Shown piece after piece: positions 1 through 9,796 of a stretch of DNA of 47,621 nt (positions within the stretch are counted from its first letter, which is position 1; the number at the start of each line of letters is the position of its first letter). Source of the stretch: Gammaproteobacteria bacterium 45_16_T64 (GTDB taxonomy: Bacteria > Pseudomonadota > Gammaproteobacteria > Pseudomonadales > Ketobacteraceae); contig MABD01000029.1 in the NCBI GenBank assembly GCA_002162955.1, positions 1 to 47,621 of the forward strand. The letters are read 5' to 3'. A program made the position numbers and the translations under genes. The notes below the pieces were generated by a model. It saw only the letters and a program-made list of their open reading frames with translations. It had not been told where the DNA came from and did no database searches.

Positions 1-2
1 AT

Positions 3-35
3 AAAAACCCTGATCAGAAATGGTCAGGGTTTTTT
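3..35 (+). terminator. Rho-independent terminator of an upstream gene
   Basis: An 11-bp perfect inverted repeat (AAAAACCCTGA at 3-13 and TCAGGGTTTTT at 24-34) can extend by a wobble pair and a C-G pair to leave a 6-nt loop, and it ends in a run of T. It presumably ends a gene lying to the left of the window. The A-rich left arm would also allow termination from the other strand. Confidence 0.85.
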
Positions 36-148
36 ATTGCCTGCGTTTTAATGATTTTCCTCCTTCCTTTGCGGGCTTTCCTCTGTGTTTATGGGGCTTT
101 TGGCTTACTTTTAACACTAATCTAATATTCAATTACACTAATCCCACG

Positions 149-154
149 TATAAT
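149..154 (+). promoter_or_regulatory. Possible -10 element for ndk
   Basis: A perfect TATAAT lies about 95 bp upstream of the ndk start, in the gap after the upstream terminator. No good -35 is visible at 16-18 bp spacing, so this is a weak call based mainly on the -10 and on position. Confidence 0.35.
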
Positions 155-249
155 CGCCGCTTTCCTTCGCCTAGTGCTTCAAAGTTTGAGTGCTGGTGTG
201 GCTGATAAATTTTAACCCTTTGAAAAATAACCCATTATTGGAGAGAGAC

Positions 250-681
250 ATGGCGATCGAACGCACCTTATCAATCATTAAGCCTGACGCAGTAGCAAAA
301 AATGTAATTGGCGAGATCTATAGCCGATTTGAGAAAGCAGGCCTGAAGATTGTTGCTTCTAAAATGATCCATATGGATGACGAGAAGGCTGGCGGTTTTT
401 ACGCTGAGCACAAAGAGCGTCCATTCTATGGCGATTTGGTTGCCTTTATGACATCTGGTCCTGTTGTTGTTCAAGTACTTGAAGGCGAAAATGCTGTACT
501 TGCTCACCGTGACTTAATGGGTGCAACTAACCCGTCCGATGCAGCTGAAGGCACTATCCGTGCAGATTTCGCTGTTAGCATCGACGAAAATGCCGTACAC
601 GGATCGGATTCTGTTGAGTCTGCTGCCCGTGAAGTAGGTTATTTTTTCGCTGATAATGAAGTGTGCTCGCGCACTCGTTAA
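250..681 (+). CDS. ndk: Nucleoside diphosphate kinase
   Basis: Cytoplasmic enzyme that moves the gamma-phosphate of ATP onto NDPs through a phospho-histidine, balancing NTP and dNTP pools. The 143-residue product has the normal family length. The catalytic histidine is H117 in the motif NAVHGSDS, the same number as in E. coli, and the N-terminal [12 protein letters not shown] signature is intact. The frame stays open 20 codons further upstream, but the ATG at 250 directly follows a GGAGAGAG ribosome site and gives the standard N-terminus. It opens the conserved ndk-rlmN-pilF-rodZ-ispG-hisS block and is followed by its own terminator, so it may be transcribed apart from rlmN. Confidence 0.97.
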   Translation: MAIERTLSIIKPDAVAKNVIGEIYSRFEKAGLKIVASKMIHMDDEKAGGFYAEHKERPFYGDLVAFMTSGPVVVQVLEGENAVLAHRDLMGATNPSDAAEGTIRADFAVSIDENAVHGSDSVESAAREVGYFFADNEVCSRTR

Positions 682-691
682 TCACAGCGTT

Positions 692-732
692 ATTTGGGCT
701 GTATCTGGTATCGATAGGGCCCAAATTTTATA
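692..732 (+). terminator. Probable terminator after ndk
   Basis: ATTTGGGC (692-699) pairs with GCCCAAAT (719-726). A TATC/GATA pair lies inside the loop and a short TTTTATA tract follows. Position between ndk and rlmN fits partial or full termination. Confidence 0.6.
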
Positions 733-769
733 AGATACTAATGTAATACCGAATAGAGTAAACCAGAGT

Positions 770-1939
770 GTGACTATGTCAGTGACCATATCAGAGCAAC
801 CGCTAGCCGAGCCGAGCCAGCCGAAAGTAAATTTACTTGGGTTAACCCGTGCGGAGTTAGAAGCTTTCTTTGTTGAGTTAGGCGAAAAGAAATTTCGCTC
901 CCAACAAATTATGAAATGGGTTCATCACTTTGGTGTTGATAACTTTGACGACATGAAGAATGTCGGTAAAGCGTTGAAAGAAAAGCTAAATGCACGCGCG
1001 GAGATTTCGGCTCCGGAAGTTAGCCACTTTAGTGAGTCTAAAGACGGTACCCGTAAGTGGGTTGTTAAATTAGACAGTAAGAATAGTGTTGAGACTGTTT
1101 TTATACCAGATGGTAACCGCGGGACCTTATGCGTCTCCTCTCAGGTAGGGTGCGCCCTTGATTGCAGCTTTTGTTCCACGGGAAAGCAGGGGTTTCAGCG
1201 TGATTTAACCGTCGCAGAGATTGTTGCCCAAGTATGGATAGCGCATAGGTCGTTTGGAACTCCTGAAAATAAAGGGGTCCGTCATATTACCAACGTGGTA
1301 ATGATGGGGATGGGCGAGCCACTGCTGAATTTTGAAAATGTCATCAATGCGATGGAATTGATGAAGGATGATTTAGGATACGGCATTGCGAAAAAGCGTC
1401 TAACGCTGAGTACTTCTGGTGTTGTGCCGAAAATGTATGAACTCTACGACAGAATTGATGTAGCGTTAGCCGTATCATTACATGCACCTAATGATCAGTT
1501 GCGTAACGAGTTAGTACCCATTAACAAAAAATACCCGCTAAGTGAACTAATGAAGGCCTGTCACGCCTACGTTGATCAATCCTCGGACAAGCGGCGGGTG
1601 ACGATAGAATATGTGTTGCTTGAAGGCGTTAACGATAACTTTGAGCAGGCTTATGAGCTTATTGAGTTACTGAGAACATTACCTTGTAAGATTAACCTGA
1701 TACCGTTTAATCCGTTTCCTCATAATCCATACAAGAAACCTAATGGTATGCGGGTTAGGGCGTTCCAAGAAGTGTTGCAAAAAGCAGGGTTTGTGTCGCC
1801 GATCCGGACGACCCGAGGTGACGACATTGATGCAGCTTGCGGTCAATTGGTAGGGCTGGTACAGGACAAAACAAAGCGCAGTGAGCGTTGGCAGGCTAAG
1901 ATAGAGACACAAACAGTTAAGGTAAGGCCGGCTCAATAG
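770..1939 (+). CDS. rlmN: 23S rRNA (adenine2503-C2)/tRNA (adenine37-C2) methyltransferase RlmN
   Basis: Radical-SAM enzyme that methylates C2 of A2503 in 23S rRNA and A37 in some tRNAs, tuning decoding accuracy. The 4Fe-4S motif CALDCSFC places its ligands at C128, C132 and C135. The two extra catalytic cysteines are at C121 (TLCVSS) and about C357 (DAACGQL), matching the E. coli C118/C355 pair with a small offset. Length is 389 residues against 384 in E. coli. The start is either GTG at 770 or ATG at 776; the first residues are not conserved so either is possible. It follows ndk and precedes pilF, the usual gammaproteobacterial order. Confidence 0.96.
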   Translation: MTMSVTISEQPLAEPSQPKVNLLGLTRAELEAFFVELGEKKFRSQQIMKWVHHFGVDNFDDMKNVGKALKEKLNARAEISAPEVSHFSESKDGTRKWVVKLDSKNSVETVFIPDGNRGTLCVSSQVGCALDCSFCSTGKQGFQRDLTVAEIVAQVWIAHRSFGTPENKGVRHITNVVMMGMGEPLLNFENVINAMELMKDDLGYGIAKKRLTLSTSGVVPKMYELYDRIDVALAVSLHAPNDQLRNELVPINKKYPLSELMKACHAYVDQSSDKRRVTIEYVLLEGVNDNFEQAYELIELLRTLPCKINLIPFNPFPHNPYKKPNGMRVRAFQEVLQKAGFVSPIRTTRGDDIDAACGQLVGLVQDKTKRSERWQAKIETQTVKVRPAQ

Positions 1940-1991
1940 CCCCTTACCACTGTAATTTACTGCTGAATACAGCTAGGAAACGGTTATATCT

Positions 1992-2774
1992 GTGAAGAGA
2001 GTCATACAGCTCGTAAGTATAAGTGTCCTGGTATGCCTACTGGGCGGATGTGTTATTGAGACTAGTGGCAGTTCATTATCACGAAATAAGAATATTGATC
2101 GTGCTGTTGAGGCAAATATAGCCGCTGGCATGGTATACCTGAAAGACGGGAACCTTCTCTCTGCTGCACGAAAATTCAAAAAAGCCTACGCTCTCAACCC
2201 TGATAGCGCAGATGCGAATAATGCGCTTGCCGTGCTCTATAGCGTGGAAAACGAAGATAAAGAGGTCGAGCGCTATTATAAAGCTGCCATCTCGCTTGAC
2301 TCCAAATATTCGGCTGCACGTAATAATTTTGCCTCATTTTTGTTCGATCGTGGGCGATATGAGGAGGCCAAAGAACAGCTATTGGTTGTGGTAAAAGATT
2401 ATGATTACCCATCGAGAACCCAGTCGATGGAGAGTTTGGCATACTGCTATTTGAATCTTGATGATACAGACAATGCTGAGAAGTACTTTAAGCGGGCGAT
2501 ACAGCGTAATGCCCAAATGGGACGTTCCTTGTTGGAATTAGCCGAAATTTACTATAAATCGGAACGATATAAACCAGCGGAACGATATTTAGCCCGTTTT
2601 GACCGCCTTTCAGCGCCGAATGCACGCCATTTGTGGCTTGCAGTTCGATTGCAGCGTATATTAAAGGACAAGAACAAGTTGGCGAGTTTTGAGCTAGCTT
2701 TGAAGAATTTATTTCCGGATTCAGCTGAGTACAAAGCTTATGCTGAATCATTACCTTACTCAATGAAACTATGA
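1992..2774 (+). CDS. pilF: Type IV pilus biogenesis/stability lipoprotein PilF (PilW), TPR pilotin
   Basis: Outer-membrane lipoprotein that helps the secretin PilQ reach and assemble in the outer membrane. A lipoprotein signal peptide ends in LLGGC with the lipidated cysteine at C20. The rest is tetratricopeptide repeats, with motifs such as AARKFKKAYALNPDSADANN, AEKYFKRAIQRN and AERYLARF. The start is GTG at 1992, needed to give the complete signal peptide. Its stop codon overlaps the rodZ start by 4 bp (ATGA), so translation is probably coupled. The position between rlmN and rodZ is the standard pilF locus and supports the name over a generic TPR lipoprotein. Confidence 0.92.
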   Translation: MKRVIQLVSISVLVCLLGGCVIETSGSSLSRNKNIDRAVEANIAAGMVYLKDGNLLSAARKFKKAYALNPDSADANNALAVLYSVENEDKEVERYYKAAISLDSKYSAARNNFASFLFDRGRYEEAKEQLLVVVKDYDYPSRTQSMESLAYCYLNLDDTDNAEKYFKRAIQRNAQMGRSLLELAEIYYKSERYKPAERYLARFDRLSAPNARHLWLAVRLQRILKDKNKLASFELALKNLFPDSAEYKAYAESLPYSMKL

Positions 2775-3862
2775 CTCTGATGCCTGGACCGTCTGACAAT
2801 ATACCCTCTGCTAGTGCTGAAACCTTGAGTGCTAGTCAGTTGCTGTCCGACCCTCCTGGTGCAACCTTGCGTAAAGCTCGAGATGCTAGGAAGCTTGACC
2901 TTGAGACCGCAGCTGATCAATTGAATCTATCGGCTTCAGTGGTCAGAGCCCTTGAAGAAGATGCCTACGATAGTTTGCCTAGCCCTACCTTTATTAGGGG
3001 ATATATCCGCTGTTATGCTCGGCTTCTACGGTTATCGGGTGATGACTTAGTACGCAGCTATGAACGCATCGAAGCGCTAAACCAACCTTCTGCTGATATA
3101 GAAGGTGTGGAAGCTTCAGAAGTGACTTCTGGTGGTTGGTTACGTTGGGTTTTGGTGAGTGTTGTTGTCGGTACTATTCTTGTCGGTACTATTTGGGTAC
3201 AAGGCAATGAGCCGGCGTCGGGTGTGCTGGAATCGGCGTCAAACGAACAAGAAATCGAATTGGTCGATCAGAATGCAGCTTCTAGTGTCAACAGCGTGGA
3301 AGTGGAACCGATGGTGCAAGAGATAGCCGCTATTGACTTGGTAGAAGACCCTGGTCTGGCTGTTAAAGAACCGGCAGTTGCTCCTGAAGCGGTCACTACC
3401 GTCGATACAGAATTCGTGCAACCTTCCGTTGTACAAGCCCCCGTTGTGAACGAGCAGCAGGTTGTTGAGTTAACCCCCGTTATGGTCGATATGCCCGTTG
3501 CGGCGATTGACGTGCCAGAAGCTAGCCTCGCTGAAATTACCGTTGAGCCTGTTGCTGCTATACCGACTACTGCACTTAGTACATCTACAATATCTACTGT
3601 GTCCATGCCTGAAAAGTCGTCGATAACGATGAAGTTTAATGGCGAATGCTGGGTTGAGGTATGGGATGCATCTGGGCAGCGTATATACGCAAATTTACGT
3701 CAAGCGGGCCATTTGGTTTCATTAAAAGGCGTCGCTCCAATCGAAGTTAAGTTAGGTAATGGCTCTGCCGTTAAGCTGGAGTTTAATGGTAACCCGGTAC
3801 TATTTGCATCCTCAAAGCGTACCGGGGTTGCTCATGTCACGTTGTCTCCCGAGGTTCATTAA
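2771..3862 (+). CDS. rodZ: Cytoskeleton protein RodZ
   Basis: Bitopic inner-membrane protein that links MreB filaments to the elongation machinery and so shapes the rod. In order: N-terminal Cro/CI-type helix-turn-helix (about residues 30-95, GATLRKARDARKLDLETAAD through SPTFIRGYIRCYA), a single transmembrane helix near 122-144 (WLRWVLVSVVVGTILVG), a long Pro/Val/Glu-rich periplasmic linker, and a C-terminal DUF4115 beta domain (about 285-363, ECWVEVWDASGQRIYANL). Length is 363 residues, slightly above E. coli RodZ. It overlaps pilF by 4 bp and is followed 90 bp later by ispG, the usual context. Confidence 0.94.
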   Translation: MTLMPGPSDNIPSASAETLSASQLLSDPPGATLRKARDARKLDLETAADQLNLSASVVRALEEDAYDSLPSPTFIRGYIRCYARLLRLSGDDLVRSYERIEALNQPSADIEGVEASEVTSGGWLRWVLVSVVVGTILVGTIWVQGNEPASGVLESASNEQEIELVDQNAASSVNSVEVEPMVQEIAAIDLVEDPGLAVKEPAVAPEAVTTVDTEFVQPSVVQAPVVNEQQVVELTPVMVDMPVAAIDVPEASLAEITVEPVAAIPTTALSTSTISTVSMPEKSSITMKFNGECWVEVWDASGQRIYANLRQAGHLVSLKGVAPIEVKLGNGSAVKLEFNGNPVLFASSKRTGVAHVTLSPEVH

Positions 3863-3952
3863 GCGGAACAACACAGCACAGTAATAATCGATAAACGTTT
3901 AATTCTACTCGGTTTATAGAATCTCTAAGCATCTGCTTGGAAGGAGATAGTA

Positions 3953-5092
3953 ATGCATTTTGAATCACCCATTAAGCGGCGCAAAAGTCGACAGATTATG
4001 GTGGGAGATGTGGCCGTTGGTGGCGATGCTCCAATCAGTGTGCAGAGTATGACGAACACTGACACCCTAGATGTGGCCGCAACTGTCGGTCAGATCAAAG
4101 CGCTACAGGATACTGGGGTTGATATTGTGCGTGTGTCGGTACCGACCATGGATGCGGCGATTGCCTTTGGAAAGATAAAGAAGCAGGTTGAAGTACCACT
4201 GGTAGCTGATATTCACTTTGACTACAAGATTGCTTTAGCGGTGGCCGAGCAAGGTGTTGATTGCCTGCGTATTAATCCAGGTAACATTGGCAGAGATGAT
4301 AGAGTGCGTGCCGTGGTTGATTGCGCGCGAGACAAAGGAATTCCTATTCGTATTGGCGTCAATGGTGGCTCATTAGAAAAGGACTTGCAGAAAAAATACG
4401 GTGAGCCAACGCCCGAGGCGTTGATTGAATCCGCAATGCGCCACATTGATCTGTTGGATAAACTCGATTTTCAGGAATTCAAACTTAGCCTAAAAGCGTC
4501 AAATGTGTTTATGACGGTGGCGGCATATCGTTTGATTGCAGATCAAATTGACCAGCCGTTGCACCTAGGCGTAACAGAAGCGGGTGGCTTTCGCTCTGGC
4601 ACTGTGAAGTCATCAGTAGCATTAGGGGCTCTGTTGATGGAAGGCATAGGGGATACTTTGCGTATTTCCCTGGCGGCGGACCCTGTACAAGAAGTGAAGG
4701 TTGGCTTTGATATTCTTAAGAGCTTGTCGTTACGTACAAAAGGTATCAATTTTATCGCATGCCCAAGTTGTTCTCGACAGAATTTTGATGTTGTTAAAAC
4801 GATGAATAGCTTGGAGTCTCGACTAGAAGATATCGTAACGCCTATCGATGTTGCTGTTATTGGGTGCGTTGTGAATGGGCCTGGTGAGGCGAAGGTTGCA
4901 GATATCGGTCTCGCGGGTGGTAGCCCAAATAACCTCATCTATCGGGACGGCAAGCCAAGCCACAAAGTGAAGAATGAGCAGTTGGTTGATGAGTTGGAGC
5001 GTCAAATTCGAGAGAAAGCGGCGGAGATTGATGCAGCCGCTGAAATGGAAGAAGGGAAGAGCCCTAAAATTACAGTGGGAATGCCTTCCTAG
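3953..5092 (+). CDS. ispG: 4-hydroxy-3-methylbut-2-enyl diphosphate synthase (IspG/GcpE)
   Basis: Penultimate enzyme of the MEP isoprenoid pathway. It reduces the cyclic diphosphate MEcPP to HMBPP using a 4Fe-4S cluster and flavodoxin or ferredoxin. Cluster ligands are visible at C270, C273 ([12 protein letters not shown]) and C305 with E312 ([10 protein letters not shown]), numbered exactly as in E. coli. The 379-residue length is normal and a strong AAGGAG ribosome site lies just before the ATG. The N-terminal half is the TIM-barrel ([10 protein letters not shown]). Genes rodZ upstream and hisS 31 bp downstream give the conserved order, and co-transcription is likely. Confidence 0.97.
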   Translation: MHFESPIKRRKSRQIMVGDVAVGGDAPISVQSMTNTDTLDVAATVGQIKALQDTGVDIVRVSVPTMDAAIAFGKIKKQVEVPLVADIHFDYKIALAVAEQGVDCLRINPGNIGRDDRVRAVVDCARDKGIPIRIGVNGGSLEKDLQKKYGEPTPEALIESAMRHIDLLDKLDFQEFKLSLKASNVFMTVAAYRLIADQIDQPLHLGVTEAGGFRSGTVKSSVALGALLMEGIGDTLRISLAADPVQEVKVGFDILKSLSLRTKGINFIACPSCSRQNFDVVKTMNSLESRLEDIVTPIDVAVIGCVVNGPGEAKVADIGLAGGSPNNLIYRDGKPSHKVKNEQLVDELERQIREKAAEIDAAAEMEEGKSPKITVGMPS

Positions 5093-5123
5093 GACGTAGT
5101 GTTTACTAATTGGACGAACGACA

Positions 5124-6386
5124 TTGAGTAAGAAAATACAAGCTATTCGAGGAATGAACGATATTCTGCCAGAACAATCTGCGGTATGGCGCTTTCTAGA
5201 GGCGACAGTTAAGGATGTTCTGGGGCGTTATGGATATGGCGAAATTCGACTGCCTATTGTTGAATATACCGATCTATTTAAGCGCTCTATCGGTGAAGTC
5301 ACCGATATCGTAGAAAAAGAAATGTATACCTTTAAAGATCGCAATGATGAGAGTTTGACATTACGACCAGAAGGTACGGCTGGGTGTGTAAGGGCCGCTG
5401 AAGAACATGGCATGCTTTACAATCAAATTCAGCGCCTTTGGTATACAGGCCCAATGTTTCGTTACGAGAAACCTCAGAAAGGTCGGTACCGCCAGTTTCA
5501 TCAAATCGGTGTTGAGACGTTTGGTTTACAAGGGCCTGACATCGATGCAGAAGTGATCTTGATGACCGCTAAGCTTTGGCAGGCGCTGGGACTGTCTGAG
5601 CATGTTACGTTGCAGCTGAACAGCTTGGGTTCCATTGAAGCGCGTGCAACTTATCGTGCTGAGTTGGTGTCATACCTTGAAGCGAGAAAAGATCAACTAG
5701 ACGAAGACAGTCAACGACGCCTGGGGACGAACCCATTGCGAGTGTTGGACAGTAAAGATGAGAAGACACAAGCTTTATTGGCGGATGCGCCTTCATTGAT
5801 GGACTTCTTAGATGATGACTCGAGAGAGCACTTTGAAGGGTTAACCGCCATTCTTGATGCTGCCGGGGTTACTTATGAAGTTAACACTCGTCTTGTAAGG
5901 GGGCTTGATTATTACTGCAAAACAGTCTTCGAATGGGTGACCAGTTCTTTAGGTGCTCAGGGGACGGTATGTGCGGGTGGTCGATATGATGGCTTGGTTG
6001 AGCAGCTGGGTGGGAAGGCAACACCTGCGGTAGGCTTTGCGATGGGGGTTGAGCGTTTAGTCCTCTTGCTAGAGGCGGCAGGCTTAACGGATCAGATCAA
6101 CAGCGCCCCTGATTTTTATGTGGTAGGATCTGCACCTGAAACTATCCTTCTGGCTGACCGTGTAAGAGAGTCGCTTTCTCAGGCGGTTGTTCAGTGCCAT
6201 TGTGGTGGTGGAAAGTTTAAGAAACAGATGAAAAAAGCCAATGATAGTGGTGCGACTTATGCCCTTATTATTGGTGAAGATGAAGCTAAGAATGGTCAGG
6301 TAGTGGTAAAGTACCTGCGTGAAGAAAAAGACCAAATTACTATATTACAAACAGAGCTAAACGCCTTTTTTTCAGCGTTGATTTAA
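5124..6386 (+). CDS. hisS: Histidyl-tRNA synthetase
   Basis: Class II aminoacyl-tRNA synthetase that charges tRNA-His. Motif 2 ([20 protein letters not shown]), the HisA-like loop ([15 protein letters not shown]) and motif 3 (GFAMGVERL) are all present. The C-terminal anticodon-binding domain covers roughly residues 325-420. Length is 420 residues. The start is TTG at 5124: the conserved N-terminus [15 protein letters not shown] begins there, and the first ATG in frame is at residue 11, inside the conserved IRGMNDILP motif. A weak start in an essential gene may limit its translation. Confidence 0.96.
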   Translation: MSKKIQAIRGMNDILPEQSAVWRFLEATVKDVLGRYGYGEIRLPIVEYTDLFKRSIGEVTDIVEKEMYTFKDRNDESLTLRPEGTAGCVRAAEEHGMLYNQIQRLWYTGPMFRYEKPQKGRYRQFHQIGVETFGLQGPDIDAEVILMTAKLWQALGLSEHVTLQLNSLGSIEARATYRAELVSYLEARKDQLDEDSQRRLGTNPLRVLDSKDEKTQALLADAPSLMDFLDDDSREHFEGLTAILDAAGVTYEVNTRLVRGLDYYCKTVFEWVTSSLGAQGTVCAGGRYDGLVEQLGGKATPAVGFAMGVERLVLLLEAAGLTDQINSAPDFYVVGSAPETILLADRVRESLSQAVVQCHCGGGKFKKQMKKANDSGATYALIIGEDEAKNGQVVVKYLREEKDQITILQTELNAFFSALI

Positions 6387-6406
6387 CGCGTAGGAGCAAG
6401 TAAAAA

Positions 6407-7072
6407 GTGGATACATATCGTACAGAAGAAGAACAAATCGAAGCGATTAAAAGATGGTGGCAAACCAATGGTAGTAATGTGCTTATCGGCATTGGTCTAG
6501 CCATCTTTATTGTTGTTGGTTGGCAGTTTTGGCAAGATCAAAAGCGTGCCACTGGTGAAGCTGCGTCCGTCATTTATAGTGATTTGTTAGATGCAGCCGG
6601 GTTATCAGGTAAAGAAGCCAGCAGTGATGGGAAAGATAATTCGGCCACATTAGTGACTCTCGGTGAGCAACTAAAGGCAGACCATGATGCATCTGAGTAT
6701 GCAGTGTTCGCATCATTGATGTTAGCAAAGCATTATGTCAATGCCGGTGATGCTGAAAAAGCAGAGTCCGAATTACGCTGGGCAGTGGATCATAACGCAA
6801 GCCAAGGTGTTAAATTGGTTGCACAGTTACGGCTAGCGCGTGTGTTGGCACTTAAAGGTCAGTTAGATGATGCGTTGTCTTTGATTGATAGTGTGGATGC
6901 AGGAGCTCAAGCTGCTGCGTTTAACGAGGTGAAGGGCGACATTTACGTGCGTCAGGAAAAATTTGATGAAGCGCGGGCTGCATACAGCAAAGCCCTGAAT
7001 TCATCCGATGCCAAAGCCGGATCGAAGCCAATTGTTAAAATGAAGTATGACAATCTAGCGGTGGTTAACTAA
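6407..7072 (+). CDS. yfgM: YfgM-family ancillary SecYEG/periplasmic chaperone protein
   Basis: Bitopic inner-membrane protein. In E. coli it associates with SecYEG and PpiD and helps hand over secreted proteins. A short cytoplasmic N-terminus (RTEEEQIEAIKRWWQTNG) is followed by one transmembrane helix near residues 23-42 (VLIGIGLAIFIVVGWQFW), then a periplasmic TPR-like region (AEKAESELRWAVDHN and FDEARAAYSKALN). The start is GTG at 6407 with TAGGAG 8-13 bp before it. The length of 221 residues is typical. It lies between hisS and bamB, as in most gammaproteobacteria. Confidence 0.92.
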   Translation: MDTYRTEEEQIEAIKRWWQTNGSNVLIGIGLAIFIVVGWQFWQDQKRATGEAASVIYSDLLDAAGLSGKEASSDGKDNSATLVTLGEQLKADHDASEYAVFASLMLAKHYVNAGDAEKAESELRWAVDHNASQGVKLVAQLRLARVLALKGQLDDALSLIDSVDAGAQAAAFNEVKGDIYVRQEKFDEARAAYSKALNSSDAKAGSKPIVKMKYDNLAVVN

Positions 7073-7116
7073 GTATCGCTAGACTTTGTCGATTCTTGTT
7101 ATTCCCCATTTCTATT

Positions 7117-7148
7117 GACTCCCCCGCGAATTTATTCGCTGGGGAGTC
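7117..7148 (+). promoter_or_regulatory. Long hairpin in the bamB leader
   Basis: GACTCCCC and GGGGAGTC flank a second perfect stem GCGAAT/ATTCGC, with only a 2-nt loop and one C/T mismatch. There is no T run after it, so it is not a standard terminator. It ends 18 bp before the bamB start, leaving the GGAG ribosome site just outside the stem. It may stabilise the bamB-der message or separate yfgM from bamB expression. Confidence 0.5.
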
Positions 7149-7166
7149 ACATCTCTGGAGCCTAAT

Positions 7167-8345
7167 GTGCTTGCATCTGTAATGTCTTCTACAGTCAAAA
7201 AAACTTTTTTTAAGCCTGGTTTACTCGCGTTGTCAGTGCTGTTCTTATCAGGCTGTGCCGATGATGATGAGATATTGCCACCATCACCATTACCGGACTT
7301 TGATGAGAAAATTCAGGTGGAAGAAATTTGGTCTTCTGATGTGGACGACGGTGTGGATGACAATTATTTGGTGCTAAACCCTGCGATCACTGAGAACTGG
7401 GTATATGCTGCATCGTATGATGGTGAGGTCATCAAGCTGAACCGGGCTGATGGAGAAGAAGCGTGGGAAATCGATACGGAACATAATATTACCGGCGGTG
7501 TTGGCGCTGGGTATGGCGTTGTTGTTTACGGTACAGATGATGGTGAGGCGGTCGCACTTAAAGAAGATGACGGGTCTGTTTTGTGGAAAGAGCAACTTGA
7601 TGGCCAGGTATTAGCAACACCGACGGTGGGTGCTACTCGCGTGATCGTGCAGTCGATGGATGGTCGAGTGTATGGCTTGAATCGTGAAACAGGTAAGAAA
7701 GAATGGGTTTATGATACCCCAATTCCAAACCTCACTTTGAGAGGTAGCAGTAGCCCATTTATCGTCGGAAATACGACGTTAGCGGGGTTTGCTAATGGTA
7801 AGCTGGTTGCATTGAAGACAGATAATGGTGCCGTTAAGTGGGAATACCCGGTATCCGAGCCTCAAGGCAGGTCTGAACTCGAGCGTCTGGTTGACCTGGA
7901 TGGGCGTTTTTGGGTAAAGCGAAATGTGGTATATGCAGCAACATACCAAGGGAAATTGGCGGCTATTAATATCCCTAATGGACGTCTGTTATGGCAGAAG
8001 CCTTTATCGACGTTTGCGGGTGTGTCAGAAAAATTGGATCGAGTATATGTGGTGGATCAGGAAAGTAATATAATCGCTTTGGATGCGATTAGTGGTGCAG
8101 AGATATGGCGGCAGGAGTTACTAAAGGGGCGCCGATTGTCAGCGATTACACCTGTTGGTACTTATGCTGTTGCTGGTGATTTTGAAGGCTATTTACATTG
8201 GCTACATTATCGCGATGGTGCCATACAGGCTCGCGTTAGAGTTGATCGTGATGGACTTCGAGCGGCACCGATAGTGAAGGATGATATTGTTTACGTACAA
8301 GGTAATAGCGGTGAATTAGCCGCATATAAAGTGATTGAAAAATGA
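7167..8345 (+). CDS. bamB: Outer-membrane protein assembly factor BamB (lipoprotein)
   Basis: Lipoprotein of the BAM complex that binds BamA POTRA domains and helps insert outer-membrane beta-barrels. The signal peptide ends LSVLFLSGC, with the lipidated cysteine at C30 from this start. The body is an eight-bladed PQQ-like beta-propeller with repeated blade ends such as [48 protein letters not shown] and [15 protein letters not shown]. Length is 392 residues, as in E. coli. The start is GTG at 7167, with GGAG at a 6-nt spacing; the ATG at 7182 has no such site. The stop overlaps der by 4 bp. Confidence 0.95.
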   Translation: MLASVMSSTVKKTFFKPGLLALSVLFLSGCADDDEILPPSPLPDFDEKIQVEEIWSSDVDDGVDDNYLVLNPAITENWVYAASYDGEVIKLNRADGEEAWEIDTEHNITGGVGAGYGVVVYGTDDGEAVALKEDDGSVLWKEQLDGQVLATPTVGATRVIVQSMDGRVYGLNRETGKKEWVYDTPIPNLTLRGSSSPFIVGNTTLAGFANGKLVALKTDNGAVKWEYPVSEPQGRSELERLVDLDGRFWVKRNVVYAATYQGKLAAINIPNGRLLWQKPLSTFAGVSEKLDRVYVVDQESNIIALDAISGAEIWRQELLKGRRLSAITPVGTYAVAGDFEGYLHWLHYRDGAIQARVRVDRDGLRAAPIVKDDIVYVQGNSGELAAYKVIEK

Positions 8346-9766
8346 AACCCGTAATTGCATTAGTTGGCCGTCCCAATGTAGGGAAGTCAACGTTATTTAA
8401 CCGTTTTACTCGAACTCGGGACGCTCTTGTAGCGGATTTGCCTGGGCTCACCCGTGACCGTCAATATGGCGAAGGCCGTATTGGAGAGCATAAGTTTATC
8501 GTGATTGATACCGGTGGTATCAGTGGCGGGGAAGAAGGCATTGATTCTCATATGGCGGATCAATCGATGCAAGCAGTCGAAGAAGCCAATATTGTGTTAT
8601 TCATGGTTGATGCCCAAGCTGGCGTGACGCCCGCGGATGAAACGCTTGCACGAGAGTTGCGTGCAACCGCAAAAAACATCAAGCTGATCGTTAATAAAAT
8701 CGATGGCATGGACTTCGATGTTGTTACGGCAGATTTCTTTAGTCTTGGTTTAGGTAAACCTTATGGTATTGCTGCGGCTCACAACCGTGGGGTGACAGCA
8801 TTAATTGATGACGTGTTAGCGGATGTTGCTGATCCAGATGACGTAGTCGACGATGGCGTCGACAAAGGAATCAAAATAGCCGCAGTCGGTCGGCCTAATG
8901 TCGGAAAATCGACGTTGATTAATCGAATGTTAGGTGAAGACAGGGTGGTGGTTTTTGACATGCCTGGTACCACCCGCGACAGTGTGTACATTCCCTATGA
9001 GCGGGATGGACAGACCTATACATTGATTGATACCGCCGGTGTTCGACGTCGCGGTAAGATATTTGAAACCGTTGAGAAATTCTCGGTCATTAAAACACTG
9101 CAGGCGATTCAGGATGCTAATGTTGCGGTGTTAGTACTCGATGCAAGAGAGAGTATTGTTGAGCAAGATTTGCATATACTCGGTTTTGTATTAGAGACCG
9201 GCCGTTCCATGGTGATTGCGATTAACAAATGGGATGGTATGGATGCGGAAGCGAAAGCACAAGTAAAGTCAGATATTGAACGCCGACTGGGCTTTGTAAA
9301 CTTCGCCAAGATTCACTTTATTTCTGCACTACATGGCACTGGTGTTGGCAACCTGTATAAGTCAATCAACAAAGCCTATGAGTCCTCTAAGAAATCGTTG
9401 TCGGCAAACTTCCTAACCAAGATCTTGGAAGATGCTATTTCTGATCATCAGCCGCCAATGTCCCATGGGCGTAGAATTAAATTACGCTACGCTCATATGG
9501 GTGGAAGTAATCCGCCCACAGTGATCATTCACGGTAATCAAACGAGTAATGTGCCACATTCATACCGACGTTATTTAGAAAATACGTTTAGACGAGTGAT
9601 GGACTTAGAAGGTACGCCGATGCGCGTTGAGTTTAAGAGTGGAGACAATCCTTTTGCCGGCCGGCGTAATCAATTAACGCCGAGGCAGTTGGAGCATAAG
9701 CGCCGTATTATGGAAATATCGGACAAGAAAAAGCGCTCTCTCAAGAAAAAGAAAACGCGGAAATAG
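8342..9766 (+). CDS. der: Ribosome-biogenesis GTPase Der (EngA)
   Basis: Essential tandem-GTPase that acts in late assembly of the 50S subunit. Two G domains are visible: the first with [17 protein letters not shown] and NKID, the second with [20 protein letters not shown] and NKWD. A C-terminal KH-like domain follows, with a lysine/arginine-rich tail ([12 protein letters not shown]). Length is 474 residues, within the usual range. The ATG overlaps the bamB stop (ATGA), which indicates translational coupling. The terminator stem begins inside the last codons. Confidence 0.97.
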   Translation: MKPVIALVGRPNVGKSTLFNRFTRTRDALVADLPGLTRDRQYGEGRIGEHKFIVIDTGGISGGEEGIDSHMADQSMQAVEEANIVLFMVDAQAGVTPADETLARELRATAKNIKLIVNKIDGMDFDVVTADFFSLGLGKPYGIAAAHNRGVTALIDDVLADVADPDDVVDDGVDKGIKIAAVGRPNVGKSTLINRMLGEDRVVVFDMPGTTRDSVYIPYERDGQTYTLIDTAGVRRRGKIFETVEKFSVIKTLQAIQDANVAVLVLDARESIVEQDLHILGFVLETGRSMVIAINKWDGMDAEAKAQVKSDIERRLGFVNFAKIHFISALHGTGVGNLYKSINKAYESSKKSLSANFLTKILEDAISDHQPPMSHGRRIKLRYAHMGGSNPPTVIIHGNQTSNVPHSYRRYLENTFRRVMDLEGTPMRVEFKSGDNPFAGRRNQLTPRQLEHKRRIMEISDKKKRSLKKKKTRK

Positions 9767-9777
9767 TCCGCGTTTTT
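9754..9777. terminator. Bidirectional terminator between der and the HxlR-type regulator
   Basis: AACGCGGA (9754-9761) pairs with TCCGCGTT (9767-9774) over a 5-nt loop that contains the der stop codon. T runs follow on the plus strand (9773-9777). The A-rich stretch at 9741-9755 gives U-rich RNA on the minus strand, so both convergent genes can use it. Confidence 0.85.
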
Positions 9778-9796
9778 CTGTTTATTCCTGGTTCGG

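Noticed and set aside
3268-3606. 112-codon minus-strand frame inside rodZ
   Set aside because: It lies antisense to the low-complexity Val/Ala/Glu-rich linker of rodZ, giving a Thr/Ser-rich shadow with no start signal.
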